The position numbers and the translations under genes are program-made. A DNA stretch of 64,000 bases, from positions 868,001 to 932,000 of the forward strand of contig NZ_BLKZ01000002.1 in the NCBI RefSeq assembly GCF_010723575.1, written 5' to 3'. This DNA is from Mycobacterium bourgelatii (GTDB taxonomy: Bacteria; Actinomycetota; Actinomycetes; Mycobacteriales; Mycobacteriaceae). Below the pieces are notes generated by a model. That model saw only the letters and a list, made by a program, of their open reading frames with translations. It did no database searches and had not been told where the DNA came from. Below, in pieces: positions 23,782-32,683 of this stretch (positions are counted from its first letter, which is position 1; each line of letters starts with the position of its first letter).

Positions 23782-25716
23782 ATGGACTCTGAGCGGCCGC
23801 AGCGCGGGGCAACGGCGTGGCTGGCCGCCGGTTCTCTGCTCATCTGCCTGGCCGTCGCCGGCTACGGCCTGAATTCAGGACCACGGCGCTACGCCTTGGC
23901 TCAGAACCCGTTCCCCGGCGCCTTGGTCAGTGTCGGTGAGCCGGTCGGCTTCTTCCTGGCGACGCTGATGAGCGCGGTGTGCCTGGGCGCATTGCTGTAC
24001 GTAGTTGTTGCGTCGCGGCCGGAGCAGGACGGTCTGCTGGATCCCGGGGCGTTTCGTATCCATCTGGTAGCGGAACGCATATCTCTCGCCTGGGTGGGGC
24101 TTGCGGTGCTGATGGTGCCGATGCAAGCAGCGCATGACTCCGGCCTCTCAGTCACTCGCCTGGTGGGCAGTCCCGTGTTATTCGACGCCATAGCCGCCTC
24201 GGAAGTCTCCCGCGCGTGGATCGTGGTGGCGATCTGCGCGCTGGTGATCGCAGTGTCGCTGCGTTTCACCACCCGTTGGCTCGGCCACGTCGTGCTGTTG
24301 ATTCCGGCCATCGTGGCCGTCGCCGCGGTAGCTGTGACCGGCAACGCGGGCCAGGGCCCCGACCACGACTACGCAACCAGCGCGGCCATTGTCTTCGCGG
24401 TCGCGGCGGCCGCGTTGACGGGACTAAAGGTCTCCGCGGCCCTCTCGGGCGGGGATCCCCTGCGCGCGGTGCAACTGCTGCAGGTCGTGTGTGGCGCGTT
24501 GGCACTGGGCTACGGGGCACTGCTCCTCTACCTGTTGATCCCGGGGTTGGAGTTCGGTTCGGACTTCGCGCGCCTCGGTCTGCTCGCGGGGCTACTCGTG
24601 ACCTTGGTGTGGCTGCACGACTGCTGGGGGTTGGTCCGGCCGTCACATGCCGCTCGCGGCCGAACCGTCGCCGCGCTGGCCATCATCGCCGCCCTGGGTG
24701 CCATCGCGGCCATGGCCGTTCAGGTTGCGCCCCGATTCCTTTCGCATCAGTTCACCGCGTGGGACATCTTCTTGGGCTACGAACTGCCGCACCCGCCGAC
24801 CATTCTCAGGGTGCTCACCCTGTGGCGCTTTGACGTTCTGGTCGGGGGACTGGGTGTGGCGCTGGCGGTCGCGTATGTGGTGGGCTACGTCCGGTTGCGG
24901 CGCGGGGGTAACAGCTGGCCCGTGGGCCGCCTGGTGTCCTGGTTGATCGGTTGTGTGGCGCTAGTCTTCACCAGCAGCTCCGGTGTTCGGGCATACGGCT
25001 CAGCGATGTTCAGCGTCCATATGGCCGAGCACATGACGCTGAACATGTTCATCCCGGTGTTGTTGGTGCTCGGCGGGCCCGTCACATTGGCCCTGCGGGC
25101 GCTGCCCGCGGCGGGCGAGGGCAATCAGCCCGGTCCGCGGGAATGGCTGCAATGGCTGCTGCATTCGCGGGTGACGGCGTTCTTTTCGCATCCGGTGACG
25201 GCCTTCATCCTGTTCGTCGGCTCGCCCTATGTCGTTTATTTCACGCCGTTTTTCGACACCTTGGTGCGTTACCACTGGGGCCATGAGTTCATGGCGATCC
25301 ACTTTTTGATCGTCGGTTACCTGTTCTACTGGGCCATCATCGGCATCGACCCGGGGCCGCGGCGGCTGCCGTACCCGGGACGCATCGGTTTGCTCTTCGC
25401 GGTGATGCCGTTCCACGCCTTCTTCGGCATCGCCCTGATGACGATGGCATCGCCGGTGGGCGGCACGTTCTATCGGTCGGTCAGCCTGCCGTGGTTGGCA
25501 AGCATCATCAAGGACCAGCACCTGGGCGGCGGAATCGCTTGGAGCCTAACGGAATTGCCCGTCGTCATCGTCATTGTCGCGCTGGTGACCCAATGGGCGC
25601 GCCAAGACCGCCGGGTGGCGGCACGGTCGGATCGGCATGCGGACAGCGACTACGCCGACGACGACCTAGACGCTTACAACGCGATGCTTCGTGAGTTGTC
25701 GCGGATGCGTCGTTGA
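23782..25716 (+). CDS. CopD-CtaG fusion membrane protein (Rv0102-like)
   Basis: A protein of 644 residues with about 15 hydrophobic segments. The N-terminal half resembles CopD copper-resistance/import proteins (HLVAERISLAWVGLAVLMVP). The C-terminal half is a caa3-type CtaG copper-delivery domain, with FSVHMAEHMTLNMFIPVLLV, YHWGHEFMAIHFLIVGYLFYW and MPFHAFFGIALM supplying conserved His/Met. The same two-domain protein, Rv0102, follows the nrp operon in M. tuberculosis. Likely role: moving copper across or into the membrane for cytochrome oxidase. It starts at ATG 23782, divergent from the DUF5134 gene. Confidence 0.9.
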   Translation: MDSERPQRGATAWLAAGSLLICLAVAGYGLNSGPRRYALAQNPFPGALVSVGEPVGFFLATLMSAVCLGALLYVVVASRPEQDGLLDPGAFRIHLVAERISLAWVGLAVLMVPMQAAHDSGLSVTRLVGSPVLFDAIAASEVSRAWIVVAICALVIAVSLRFTTRWLGHVVLLIPAIVAVAAVAVTGNAGQGPDHDYATSAAIVFAVAAAALTGLKVSAALSGGDPLRAVQLLQVVCGALALGYGALLLYLLIPGLEFGSDFARLGLLAGLLVTLVWLHDCWGLVRPSHAARGRTVAALAIIAALGAIAAMAVQVAPRFLSHQFTAWDIFLGYELPHPPTILRVLTLWRFDVLVGGLGVALAVAYVVGYVRLRRGGNSWPVGRLVSWLIGCVALVFTSSSGVRAYGSAMFSVHMAEHMTLNMFIPVLLVLGGPVTLALRALPAAGEGNQPGPREWLQWLLHSRVTAFFSHPVTAFILFVGSPYVVYFTPFFDTLVRYHWGHEFMAIHFLIVGYLFYWAIIGIDPGPRRLPYPGRIGLLFAVMPFHAFFGIALMTMASPVGGTFYRSVSLPWLASIIKDQHLGGGIAWSLTELPVVIVIVALVTQWARQDRRVAARSDRHADSDYADDDLDAYNAMLRELSRMRR

Positions 25717-25770
25717 GCGGCGTCGCGTCGAACATCGTGTGTTAGGCCAAGTTCGGGATCAGGAGGTCCA

Positions 25771-27234
25771 TTGTCGGTCGTGATCGCGCAGGAATTGATC
25801 GCATCTGCAGGTGCCGACCTGGTGAATCTCGGAGACGCGATCAACGCAGCCACCGCGGCAGTCAGCAAGCCCACCAGCGGGCTTCTTCCCGCAGCCGCAG
25901 ATGAAATTTCCGCGGCGATTGCGGATCTGTTCAACGAGCATGGCCAGGCCTTTCAGGCATTGAGCACCCAGACGTCGACGTTCCACGTGCGGTTCACACA
26001 GCTCTTGAACGGCGGGGTAGCACAGTACGTCGGCGCTGAGGCCGCCGCTGCGTCCCCGTTGAATTCGATTCTGGCAGTGATTAATACGCCTACCGAGCTG
26101 CTATTCGGCCGCCCACTGATCGGCAATGGAGCCGACGGAACGGCCGCCAACCCCAATGGTGGGCACGGTGGTCTGCTGTACGGCAACGGTGGCAACGGTT
26201 ACTCCCAAACCGCGTCGGGGCTGGCTGGTGGCGCGGGCGGCTCGGCGGGGTTGATCGGCAACGGAGGCAGCGGCGGCGCCGGTGGAGCAGCCGCGGCCGG
26301 CGGGAAAGGCGGCCTGGGCGGCTGGCTGTGGGGCAACAACGGCGCCGCCGGTACCGGCACGGCGGTCAACGTGGCCGTGCCGCTGGGCATGGACGGCAAC
26401 TTTCCGGTCGTGAACGTCTCGGTCAACGGCGGGCCTGCTGTCCCTGTGCTCCTCGATACCGGATCTGCTGGGCTCGTCGTCCCGTTCTGGAATGTGGGCT
26501 GGCAAAACCTCGGCCTGCCCACCGGGTTCGACGTCATCCGTTATGGCAACGGGGTGAGCATTCTCTACGCCAACTTCAACACCACGGTCGACTTCGGCGG
26601 TGGAGCAGCCACTGCGCCAACCAACGTCCAGGTCGGGTTCCTGCCGTTCCCGCGAAACCTGGACGGGCTAGTTTTGATCGCTTCTGGCAACGGCTTCGGC
26701 CCCAGCGGCCACGGCATACTGGGCGTCGGCCCAAACATCAACTCGTACGCCATCGGCGGTCAGGGCACCGTTGTGACCACGGCGCTGCCGGGCCAGCTCA
26801 ACGAGGGCATCCTCATCGACCTCCCACAGGGCTACATCCAATTCGGCCCCAACACCGGCACCCCCATCACCGCGGTGACCGGGGTGCCGGTCACCCGCCT
26901 AGACGTGCAGTTCGGCGGCTACAACCCGCTCGGCCCCTATTACTCGGTTACCTCCATTGTGGATTCCGGTGGCAACCACGGATCCATTCCAGGGGTCATC
27001 CTCGGTACTGGTCAAACCTCAGGAGTTCTGCCCGCTGGAACCGTAATCTCCGTCTCCACCAACGACAATCAAACGCTGCTGTACTCGTACATGACGACAG
27101 CGACCAACAGTCCGGTCGTCACGGTCAACTCTCCGATGAACACCGGCATTTTGCCCTTCTTGCTGGGACCGGTGTACATCTCTAACAGCCCCAGCGGCGT
27201 CGGGACGGTGGTTTTCAATTACCCGCCACCATGA
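25771..27234 (+). CDS. PE_PGRS-type protein with pepsin-like aspartic protease domain (Pec type)
   Basis: A protein of 487 residues. PE domain 1-95, GRPLIGNG linker, a short PGRS-like stretch (about 118-195), then an aspartic protease domain with both catalytic motifs: LLDTGSAGLV (D229) and SIVDSGGNHG (D398). It matches the PecA/PE_PGRS35 type of M. tuberculosis/M. marinum, which cleave PE_PGRS lipases and themselves at the surface after ESX-5 export (established for that family). TTG 25771 is the start, with AGGAGG 4 nt upstream. It stands 54 bp after the CopD-CtaG gene, probably independent in function. Confidence 0.93.
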   Translation: MSVVIAQELIASAGADLVNLGDAINAATAAVSKPTSGLLPAAADEISAAIADLFNEHGQAFQALSTQTSTFHVRFTQLLNGGVAQYVGAEAAAASPLNSILAVINTPTELLFGRPLIGNGADGTAANPNGGHGGLLYGNGGNGYSQTASGLAGGAGGSAGLIGNGGSGGAGGAAAAGGKGGLGGWLWGNNGAAGTGTAVNVAVPLGMDGNFPVVNVSVNGGPAVPVLLDTGSAGLVVPFWNVGWQNLGLPTGFDVIRYGNGVSILYANFNTTVDFGGGAATAPTNVQVGFLPFPRNLDGLVLIASGNGFGPSGHGILGVGPNINSYAIGGQGTVVTTALPGQLNEGILIDLPQGYIQFGPNTGTPITAVTGVPVTRLDVQFGGYNPLGPYYSVTSIVDSGGNHGSIPGVILGTGQTSGVLPAGTVISVSTNDNQTLLYSYMTTATNSPVVTVNSPMNTGILPFLLGPVYISNSPSGVGTVVFNYPPP

Positions 27235-27279
27235 ACCGCCTAGCGGGGTGTGGCGCAGAAAGTCCTGGCAGTAAAGCGG

Positions 27280-28116
27280 TCAACAGCTAGCCGCGCCCGA
27301 CGCTGAAGCCTCGAGGATTTCGCGCGACTCAAGGCGAATATTGTTGCCGCAGTCTGCAATACGTCGCACCAGATCGCGGGCCAGGTCAGGTGTACACACC
27401 GGATTGACGAAGGTGAGCTTCAACGCGGCTTCGCCGTCGACTCGTGTTCGGCCGACGATCGCCTGACCGGTATCAGCCAGGCGCCGGCGTATTTCGACGT
27501 TGACGACCTCTCGCTCGGAAGGCGAAACATCGCTACCTGTCCACCGCAGGACCACGGTGTTGGTCATGCAGGGGCTGATCAGCTCGAGATGAGGATCCGC
27601 GGCCACTGCCCTCTCCGCGGCGCGGGCGGTATCTACCGTGCGCCCGATCATCGCCGCCACCGTATCGAGGCCCAGGGACCGCAGCGTCACGAGAACTTTG
27701 AGCGCATCGAACCGACGTGTCGTCTGCAATGACCTTTCGACATGGTTCAGCGTGTCCTCCGGGTCGTCATCCTCGGGGTTGAGGAAGTCGGCGTGCTTGC
27801 GCATGACCTCGAAGTCGTTTCTATCTCGTAGCAGGAGCGCGCCACAGCTAATCGCCTGAAACAGCAGCTTGTGGAAGTCGATGGTGATCGAGTCGGCAGT
27901 GCTGATCCCGTCGAGTAAGTCCCGGTGGGCGTCGCTCAGCATCAGGCAGCCCCCGGCGGCCGCATCGACATGTACCCAAATGCAACGGCTTCGACGCGCA
28001 AGGTCGAAGCCGCTGGCTGTTTCGTCCCATTCATGGACCGGTACGAGTTTTCCTGTCTCACACCGGATACGAGTCCTTCGGTAAGGGACCGTACAAGAAA
28101 TTACCCGGGCTGACAA
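27280..28116 (-). pseudogene. C-terminal remnant of a PLP-dependent amino-acid decarboxylase
   Basis: Group II decarboxylase sequence begins near 28030 with WVHVDAAAGGC and continues through the PLP lysine region TIDFHKLLF to the C-terminus (about 255 residues). Complete enzymes are 450-500 residues, so about the first 200 residues, including the substrate-binding part, are missing. The first 25 or so codons do not resemble the family. Upstream is an AT-rich 200-bp patch and then an intact unrelated gene, so no frameshifted N-terminus can be hiding there. This looks like a 5'-deleted remnant of a diaminobutyrate/glutamate-type decarboxylase. Residual expression is possible, but activity is unlikely. 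Confidence 0.75.
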
Positions 28117-28285
28117 TTACTTATTGGCTATGAGAATTCAAAGATTTTTAACCGAAATGTACGAATCGTCAACACAATTGAATCAGGTCGAATCGATGTT
28201 GAACTGATGGACAAATGCCGCCGCGGTGTCCCGCAGTTGACACAAACGCGGCGGTTGTTCAGAGCCCCGCAAGGCCTAGTGGTAT

Positions 28286-28321
28286 CAGACGACGTGGTAA
28301 CAGACGACGTGGTAACAGACG
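28286..28321. repeat. Tandem 15-bp repeat, 2.4 copies
   Basis: CAGACGACGTGGTAA is repeated directly (28286-28300, 28301-28315) with a partial third copy, in non-coding DNA between the decarboxylase remnant and the metallochaperone gene. Confidence 0.8.
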
Positions 28322-28339
28322 CCGAAACGCGCGCCGCCG

Positions 28340-28558
28340 TCAGCCCACCACCGAGAAGTCGCCCTCGCTTTTCAACGCCGCCTGAATCTCGTCACGGGTG
28401 AGTTCGACATCGGTCGAAAGTCGTACCGTCGATGTGCCATTGGCGTTCAAGTCGATGCTGACGTCATGGACGGGCTGCAACGCACTCAGGGCGTTCGTCA
28501 CGGTCTCCACGCACCCTTCGCACTTCAGCCCGTCTATTGAGAAGCTTTGTTCAGTCAT
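28340..28558 (-). CDS. HMA-domain metallochaperone (CopZ-like)
   Basis: A protein of 72 residues, a single heavy-metal-associated domain. The binding loop is GLKCEGCVETVTNAL (CxxC, residues 13 and 16) and the rest shows the beta-alpha-beta pattern. Such domains carry Cu(I) to P1B ATPases. The normal MxCxxC Met is replaced by Leu/Lys (LKCEGC), as in many actinobacterial copies. ATG 28558 starts 10 bp after the stop of the hydrolase-cyclase gene, so they may be co-transcribed. No P1B ATPase is adjacent. CtpA at 13004 is the nearest possible partner. Confidence 0.9.
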   Translation of the reverse strand: MTEQSFSIDGLKCEGCVETVTNALSALQPVHDVSIDLNANGTSTVRLSTDVELTRDEIQAALKSEGDFSVVG

Positions 28559-28568
28559 GTCTCACCTT

Positions 28569-29936
28569 CTAAACCCGACTTGCCGCGTGCTCGCGTACCA
28601 AAGCGCACAGCTGCCATCTTCCCGGTACCCCTTTTAGTTCACGCTCACCTCGATCAGCGAAGCGGTACCTCGAACCGGTGACGATGTCACGCACCGTCGA
28701 GGAAACCAGCACCTCGCTGCGGCCGGCTTGCGCCGCGACGCGCGCGCCGATGTGGACGGCCATGCCCGCGACGTCATCCCCTCGCATCTCGAGCTCACCC
28801 GCGTGGATGCCGACCCGGATCTCGATGTCCAGTACGCGCACGGCGTCGACGAGTTCGTCGCAGCATGCGAGCGCGGCGCTTGGACTGGTGAACGTCGCTA
28901 CGAAGCCGTCGCCGGCGGTGTTGACCTCTCGGCCGCCGAACCGCTGGATCTCGTGCCGCACGATGGTGTCGTGGCGGTCGAGCAGATCGCGCCACCGGTG
29001 GTCGCCGAGCAGGGCGGCCCGCTCGGTCGAGCCGACTATGTCGGTGAACACGATCGTGGTGAGCACCCGCTCGGCATCGCCCCCACCGCGTACACCGGTG
29101 ACGAATTCTTCGATTTCGTCGACCATGGGCCCGCTGTCCCCGACCCAATACAGGCTGTCGTCGCCGGGCAACTCGACCAGGCGTGCCCCTGCAATGTGCT
29201 CGGCGAGGTATTCCCCGTGCTCGATCGGACTGAACTGCCGATTGTCGCGATGCAGGATCAGCGTCGGTGCCGAGATGCGCGGCAGGGTATCGCGCACGTC
29301 GCCGTTCCTGATCGCGGTGATGATCGCGCGGGCCATGCTCGGCGAAGCGGCACGGTTGCCGGCCGCATCCCACCACGCGCGGAACGCGTTGTCGCGCGCC
29401 ACGCTCGGAGCGATGATGCCCAGGATGTCGAAGCCGCGTTCGACGGCATCCGGTTCGATCGCGATGGTGGTATATGGGTCGGCGTCGTCAATCTCATGCC
29501 CGATCGGGTAGTCGGGTGCGCGCAGTGTCCGGGGGCTGCCGTTGATGAGCACGAGGCCGCTCACCCGCTCGGGATAGTCGGCCGCGACCACCAGCGCGGT
29601 CATGGTGGTGAAACCGGGCGCGAGCAGCGTCGCCCGCTCGCAGCCCACCGTGTTCATCACGGCGATCACATCCTTGGCCCAGAATCGCGGCCCGATCATG
29701 TCCTGCGTTGAAACCCGAGACGACAGGCCGATCCCGCGCTGGTCGTACCGGATCACGCGGGCAAAGGAGGCCAAGCGGCGGTGAAAGCGGTACATGGACG
29801 GCTCGGAGTCGACCGCGTCGATCGGGATGGAGGGACCGGGTAGTACGAGGAGGTCGGTGGGGCCATCGCCGAACACCTGATATGCGATGTCGACATCGCC
29901 GCAGGTTGCATAGCGAGTTCGTGGGGCTTGCGCCAC
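28569..29936 (-). CDS. Alpha/beta-hydrolase fused to class III adenylate cyclase-like domain
   Basis: A protein of 455 residues. The N-terminal half is alpha/beta-hydrolase like (VIRYDQRGIGLSS oxyanion region). At the nucleophile elbow it reads APGFTTM where active relatives have GxSxGG, so the catalytic Ser is absent. The C-terminal half is a class III cyclase with FTDIVGST (first metal Asp) and NTAGDGFVATF (second metal Asp). The adenine-specifying Lys before TxGD is Asn, and the transition-state Asn is His (AVHIGARV). It may sense a ligand through the dead hydrolase and act as a degenerate or unusual cyclase. It lies 2 bp after the TetR gene and 10 bp before the HMA gene. Confidence 0.88.
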   Translation of the reverse strand: MAQAPRTRYATCGDVDIAYQVFGDGPTDLLVLPGPSIPIDAVDSEPSMYRFHRRLASFARVIRYDQRGIGLSSRVSTQDMIGPRFWAKDVIAVMNTVGCERATLLAPGFTTMTALVVAADYPERVSGLVLINGSPRTLRAPDYPIGHEIDDADPYTTIAIEPDAVERGFDILGIIAPSVARDNAFRAWWDAAGNRAASPSMARAIITAIRNGDVRDTLPRISAPTLILHRDNRQFSPIEHGEYLAEHIAGARLVELPGDDSLYWVGDSGPMVDEIEEFVTGVRGGGDAERVLTTIVFTDIVGSTERAALLGDHRWRDLLDRHDTIVRHEIQRFGGREVNTAGDGFVATFTSPSAALACCDELVDAVRVLDIEIRVGIHAGELEMRGDDVAGMAVHIGARVAAQAGRSEVLVSSTVRDIVTGSRYRFADRGERELKGVPGRWQLCALVREHAASRV

Positions 29937-29938
29937 TC

Positions 29939-30511
29939 CTACAGGCTAATGATCGGAACCAGATAGCGGGCGGCGTATTCGCGCACGGCCTCGTAATCCG
30001 AGGTGTCGAGACGGTCGGTGGGGAACACAATGATGCCGAATGCGACGCGCAGCAAGATGTCAGAGATGTTGGCGAGGTCGATATCGGCGATGTCAGCGCC
30101 GCAGCGACGCAGCGTATACGCGATGCCGTCGGCGAACCGGCTGATCGGGAAGACCTCCGACCTCGAAAACATGCCGAGCAATTCCGGTTCGCTTTCGACG
30201 ATGCGCGAGTACAGCGGTGAGTCCTGGATCAGACGCACCCCGAGCGCGAAGGCCTCGACCACGGCTTCCCGCGGGTTGCACCCCTTGGTGGCCTGGTCCA
30301 GCGTGGTGAAAAAAACTTCTGCCTCGCGTCGCACGACGCGTTCGAACAGCTTGTCCTTGGTGGGAAAGCGCCGGTAGATGGTGCTGCGACTGACTCCGGC
30401 CCGGGCTGCGATGTCTTCGATATTCGCGCGGCGCACGCCGTAGGTCTCAAACACCGCTCTGGCGGTGTCCAGGATGATTTCGTCCAGCTCGAGACTTAAT
30501 TCCGTCGGCAT
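29939..30511 (-). CDS. TetR-family regulator
   Basis: A protein of 190 residues. The N-terminal helix-turn-helix is IEDIAARAGVSRSTIYRRFPTKDKLFE, followed by an all-alpha ligand domain. The last two bases before the cyclase gene leave almost no gap, so TetR, cyclase and HMA genes may form one minus-strand transcript. It is divergent from a DUF2236 gene, and an inverted repeat lies between the two starts. Control of both directions is likely (inference). Confidence 0.9.
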   Translation of the reverse strand: MPTELSLELDEIILDTARAVFETYGVRRANIEDIAARAGVSRSTIYRRFPTKDKLFERVVRREAEVFFTTLDQATKGCNPREAVVEAFALGVRLIQDSPLYSRIVESEPELLGMFSRSEVFPISRFADGIAYTLRRCGADIADIDLANISDILLRVAFGIIVFPTDRLDTSDYEAVREYAARYLVPIISL

Positions 30512-30564
30512 ATGGGCCGGATCGTATCGTTCAAACGCGTAGCCGGGCGTGACAACATGTTAGA

Positions 30565-30592
30565 GTGGGACAAAGACACAACTTTGTGTCAC
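30565..30592. promoter_or_regulatory. Candidate TetR operator
   Basis: GTGGGACAAAG - ACACAA - CTTTGTGTCAC is an imperfect inverted repeat (9 of 11 pairs) between the divergent TetR and DUF2236 genes, 42 nt before the DUF2236 start. Size and position fit a TetR dimer site. Confidence 0.5.
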
Positions 30593-30633
30593 TGATTCAC
30601 CCCGCGGGGAGGGGTCGCGGGCAAGGAGGAAGC

Positions 30634-31581
30634 ATGACGGCCCAGTGGGCTGAACCGCCGGGGGGCACCGACTTTGACAGCGGTGTGCGGGAAGCTGTTC
30701 CGGTACTGATCGAGGACGACGCCGCCGAGGATGTGTCCCGGCTGGGGCCGGAATCGCTGATCTGGAAATTCTACGGCGATTACCGCACCCAGCTGTTCGG
30801 GTTCCAACGAACCGCAGGCACCGAGAACTGCATCGAACAACTCGCTCAAGGGGTCTTCGACCACTCGGTCATTTTCAGCGACACCCTGGGCAGGGCCAAG
30901 CGCACCGCGCCGCCGCTGATGAAGACCGTCTATTCCGACGATCCGCAGGCGTGGGGCCGTACGGTGCGCGATTTCCACAAGCCGATCAAGGGCACCATCA
31001 GCGACGGTTCGCGGTATCACGCGCTGAACCCGGAGTTGTTTTACTGGGCGCACGCGACGTTCGTCGATCAGGTCCTCTACAACACCGACACTTTCATCAG
31101 AAGGTTGTCGCACGCCGAAAAAGAGCAGATCTTCGAGGAAAGCAAGATCTGGTACCGCCTCTACGGCGTCAGTGACCGCGGCCAACCGCAGACCTACGAC
31201 GAGTTCGTCGAGTATTGGAACGGAATGCTGGACCGCTTCGTGCCGCACAAGACCGTGCTGTACGGCACCGGTTATATCCGCAAAGGCATCCCGGGTCCGC
31301 GGATGATTCCCAAGCCGATATGGAAGGTGCTCTCCGCACCGCTCAACGCCTACGTCCGCCTCGTCGTTGTCGGAACATTGCCGCCGCAGATGCGTGAGGT
31401 GTGTGACCTGGAGTGGAGCGCCAAGAAAGAGAAGCGTTTTCAGCGGTTCGCCGCCGCAATGCGCGCATTGAACCCGCTCATCAACCGGCTGCCACTGCGG
31501 ATGATCTACATGTCCTGGGCGGCCGACGCGTGGACTCGCGCCGGCGTCGACCCGCGCCGGCTGCACAACCGCGCGGCGTAG
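30634..31581 (+). CDS. DUF2236 (MpaB/latex-clearing-type) putative oxygenase
   Basis: A protein of 315 residues of the oxygenase-MpaB/DUF2236 family: ESLIWKFYGDYRTQLFGFQR at the N-terminus, HALNPELFYWAHATFVDQVLY in the middle, and a helical C-terminus. Related proteins bind heme b and include rubber oxygenase Lcp and fungal MpaB. In mycobacteria they are numerous and mostly uncharacterised. AAGGAGGA lies just before ATG 30634. Controlled most likely by the divergent TetR. The substrate is unknown. Confidence 0.86.
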   Translation: MTAQWAEPPGGTDFDSGVREAVPVLIEDDAAEDVSRLGPESLIWKFYGDYRTQLFGFQRTAGTENCIEQLAQGVFDHSVIFSDTLGRAKRTAPPLMKTVYSDDPQAWGRTVRDFHKPIKGTISDGSRYHALNPELFYWAHATFVDQVLYNTDTFIRRLSHAEKEQIFEESKIWYRLYGVSDRGQPQTYDEFVEYWNGMLDRFVPHKTVLYGTGYIRKGIPGPRMIPKPIWKVLSAPLNAYVRLVVVGTLPPQMREVCDLEWSAKKEKRFQRFAAAMRALNPLINRLPLRMIYMSWAADAWTRAGVDPRRLHNRAA

Positions 31582-31783
31582 CGAGACGGGTCGGCGGCCG
31601 ATCTGGCGGCGCCGAGCGCGCGCAAAATGCCAGCCTCGACGGAGTGTCGCCGTACAAGTACGCGCGCTCGCGGGGACGGGGTAGGGGTCGCGGCGAGTGT
31701 GCCGCGTCTAGCGCCGCTGTGACCGTGGGTCAGAATGGGCACATAGAGGCCGACCGCAATCGAGCAATCGAGGGGTGCCGCCC

Positions 31784-32683
31784 ATGAATCTGGTAGCGCA
31801 GGCTTGGCAACAGGCCTGGGGAGAAGCTACTGACAGATTGGCCAACCCGGCGCGGGATTCCGACCCTGACAAGCTCCGCAACGCCGTTTCGGGCAAGACC
31901 GTCCTGATCACCGGCGCCTCCTACGGGATAGGCGAGGCGACCGCGCGAAAGGTGGCTGCTGCCGGAGCACGGGTGCTGATCGTGGCGCGTTCAGCCGAAC
32001 GGCTCGACGACGTCGCCGCGGCGATCAACGCCGGCGGGGGCGAAGCGATCGCCTATCCGGCCGACCTGACCGACGAGACCGCCGTCAACGTGTTGACCAA
32101 GCAGATCACCGAGCACCACGGGGCGCTGGACATCGTGGTGAGCAACGCCGGCAAATCACTGCGCCGGTCCTTGCACAACCAATACGACCGGCCGCATGAC
32201 TTTCAGCGCACCATCGACATCAATTACCTCGGCCCGATCTGGCTGTTGCTGGGGCTACTCCCGGCGATGCGGGAGAAGGGCCGCGGACACATCATCAACG
32301 TGTCCAGCGTCGGCGTGCGGGTGGTACCGGGGCCGCAATGGGGGGCGTATCAGGCGTCCAAGGGTGCTTTCGATCGTTGGCTGCGCAGCGTCGCACCGGA
32401 ACTGCATGCCGACGGCGTGGACGTCACGTCGGTCTATTTCGCCCTGGTTCGCACTCGGATGATCGAGCCCACCCCCGTCTTGCGACGACTTCCGGCGTTG
32501 AACGCCGACCAGGCCGCCGACGCCATTGCCAAGGCGATCATCGAACGGCCGCGCACCAACGAGCCGCCGTGGATGTTGCCCGCCGAGGTGGCGTCGGTGT
32601 TGCTTGCCGGGCCTGCCGATCGGGCGGCCCGGCTGTGGCACCGCAGGTTCTTCGCCGAAGCGGGCAGGAAGGGCGAACAGTGA
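31784..32683 (+). CDS. SDR-family oxidoreductase with N-terminal extension
   Basis: A protein of 299 residues. After about 35 extra N-terminal residues comes TGASYGIG, then SNAG and the active-site YQASK. The C-terminal tail LLAGPADRAARLWHRRFF is amphipathic, suggesting membrane contact. ATG 31784 has GAGGGG 8 nt upstream. The stop overlaps the start of the following acyl-CoA synthetase (GTGA), so both are translated together and may act on a shared fatty acyl substrate. Confidence 0.88.
   Translation: MNLVAQAWQQAWGEATDRLANPARDSDPDKLRNAVSGKTVLITGASYGIGEATARKVAAAGARVLIVARSAERLDDVAAAINAGGGEAIAYPADLTDETAVNVLTKQITEHHGALDIVVSNAGKSLRRSLHNQYDRPHDFQRTIDINYLGPIWLLLGLLPAMREKGRGHIINVSSVGVRVVPGPQWGAYQASKGAFDRWLRSVAPELHADGVDVTSVYFALVRTRMIEPTPVLRRLPALNADQAADAIAKAIIERPRTNEPPWMLPAEVASVLLAGPADRAARLWHRRFFAEAGRKGEQ

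Noticed and set aside
28090..28205. AT-rich patch as a possible insertion sequence
   Set aside because: No transposase fragment, terminal inverted repeats or target duplication could be seen.
28207..28401. 64-codon plus-strand frame covering the 15-bp repeat
   Set aside because: No ribosome site, low complexity from the repeat, and overlap with the HMA gene.
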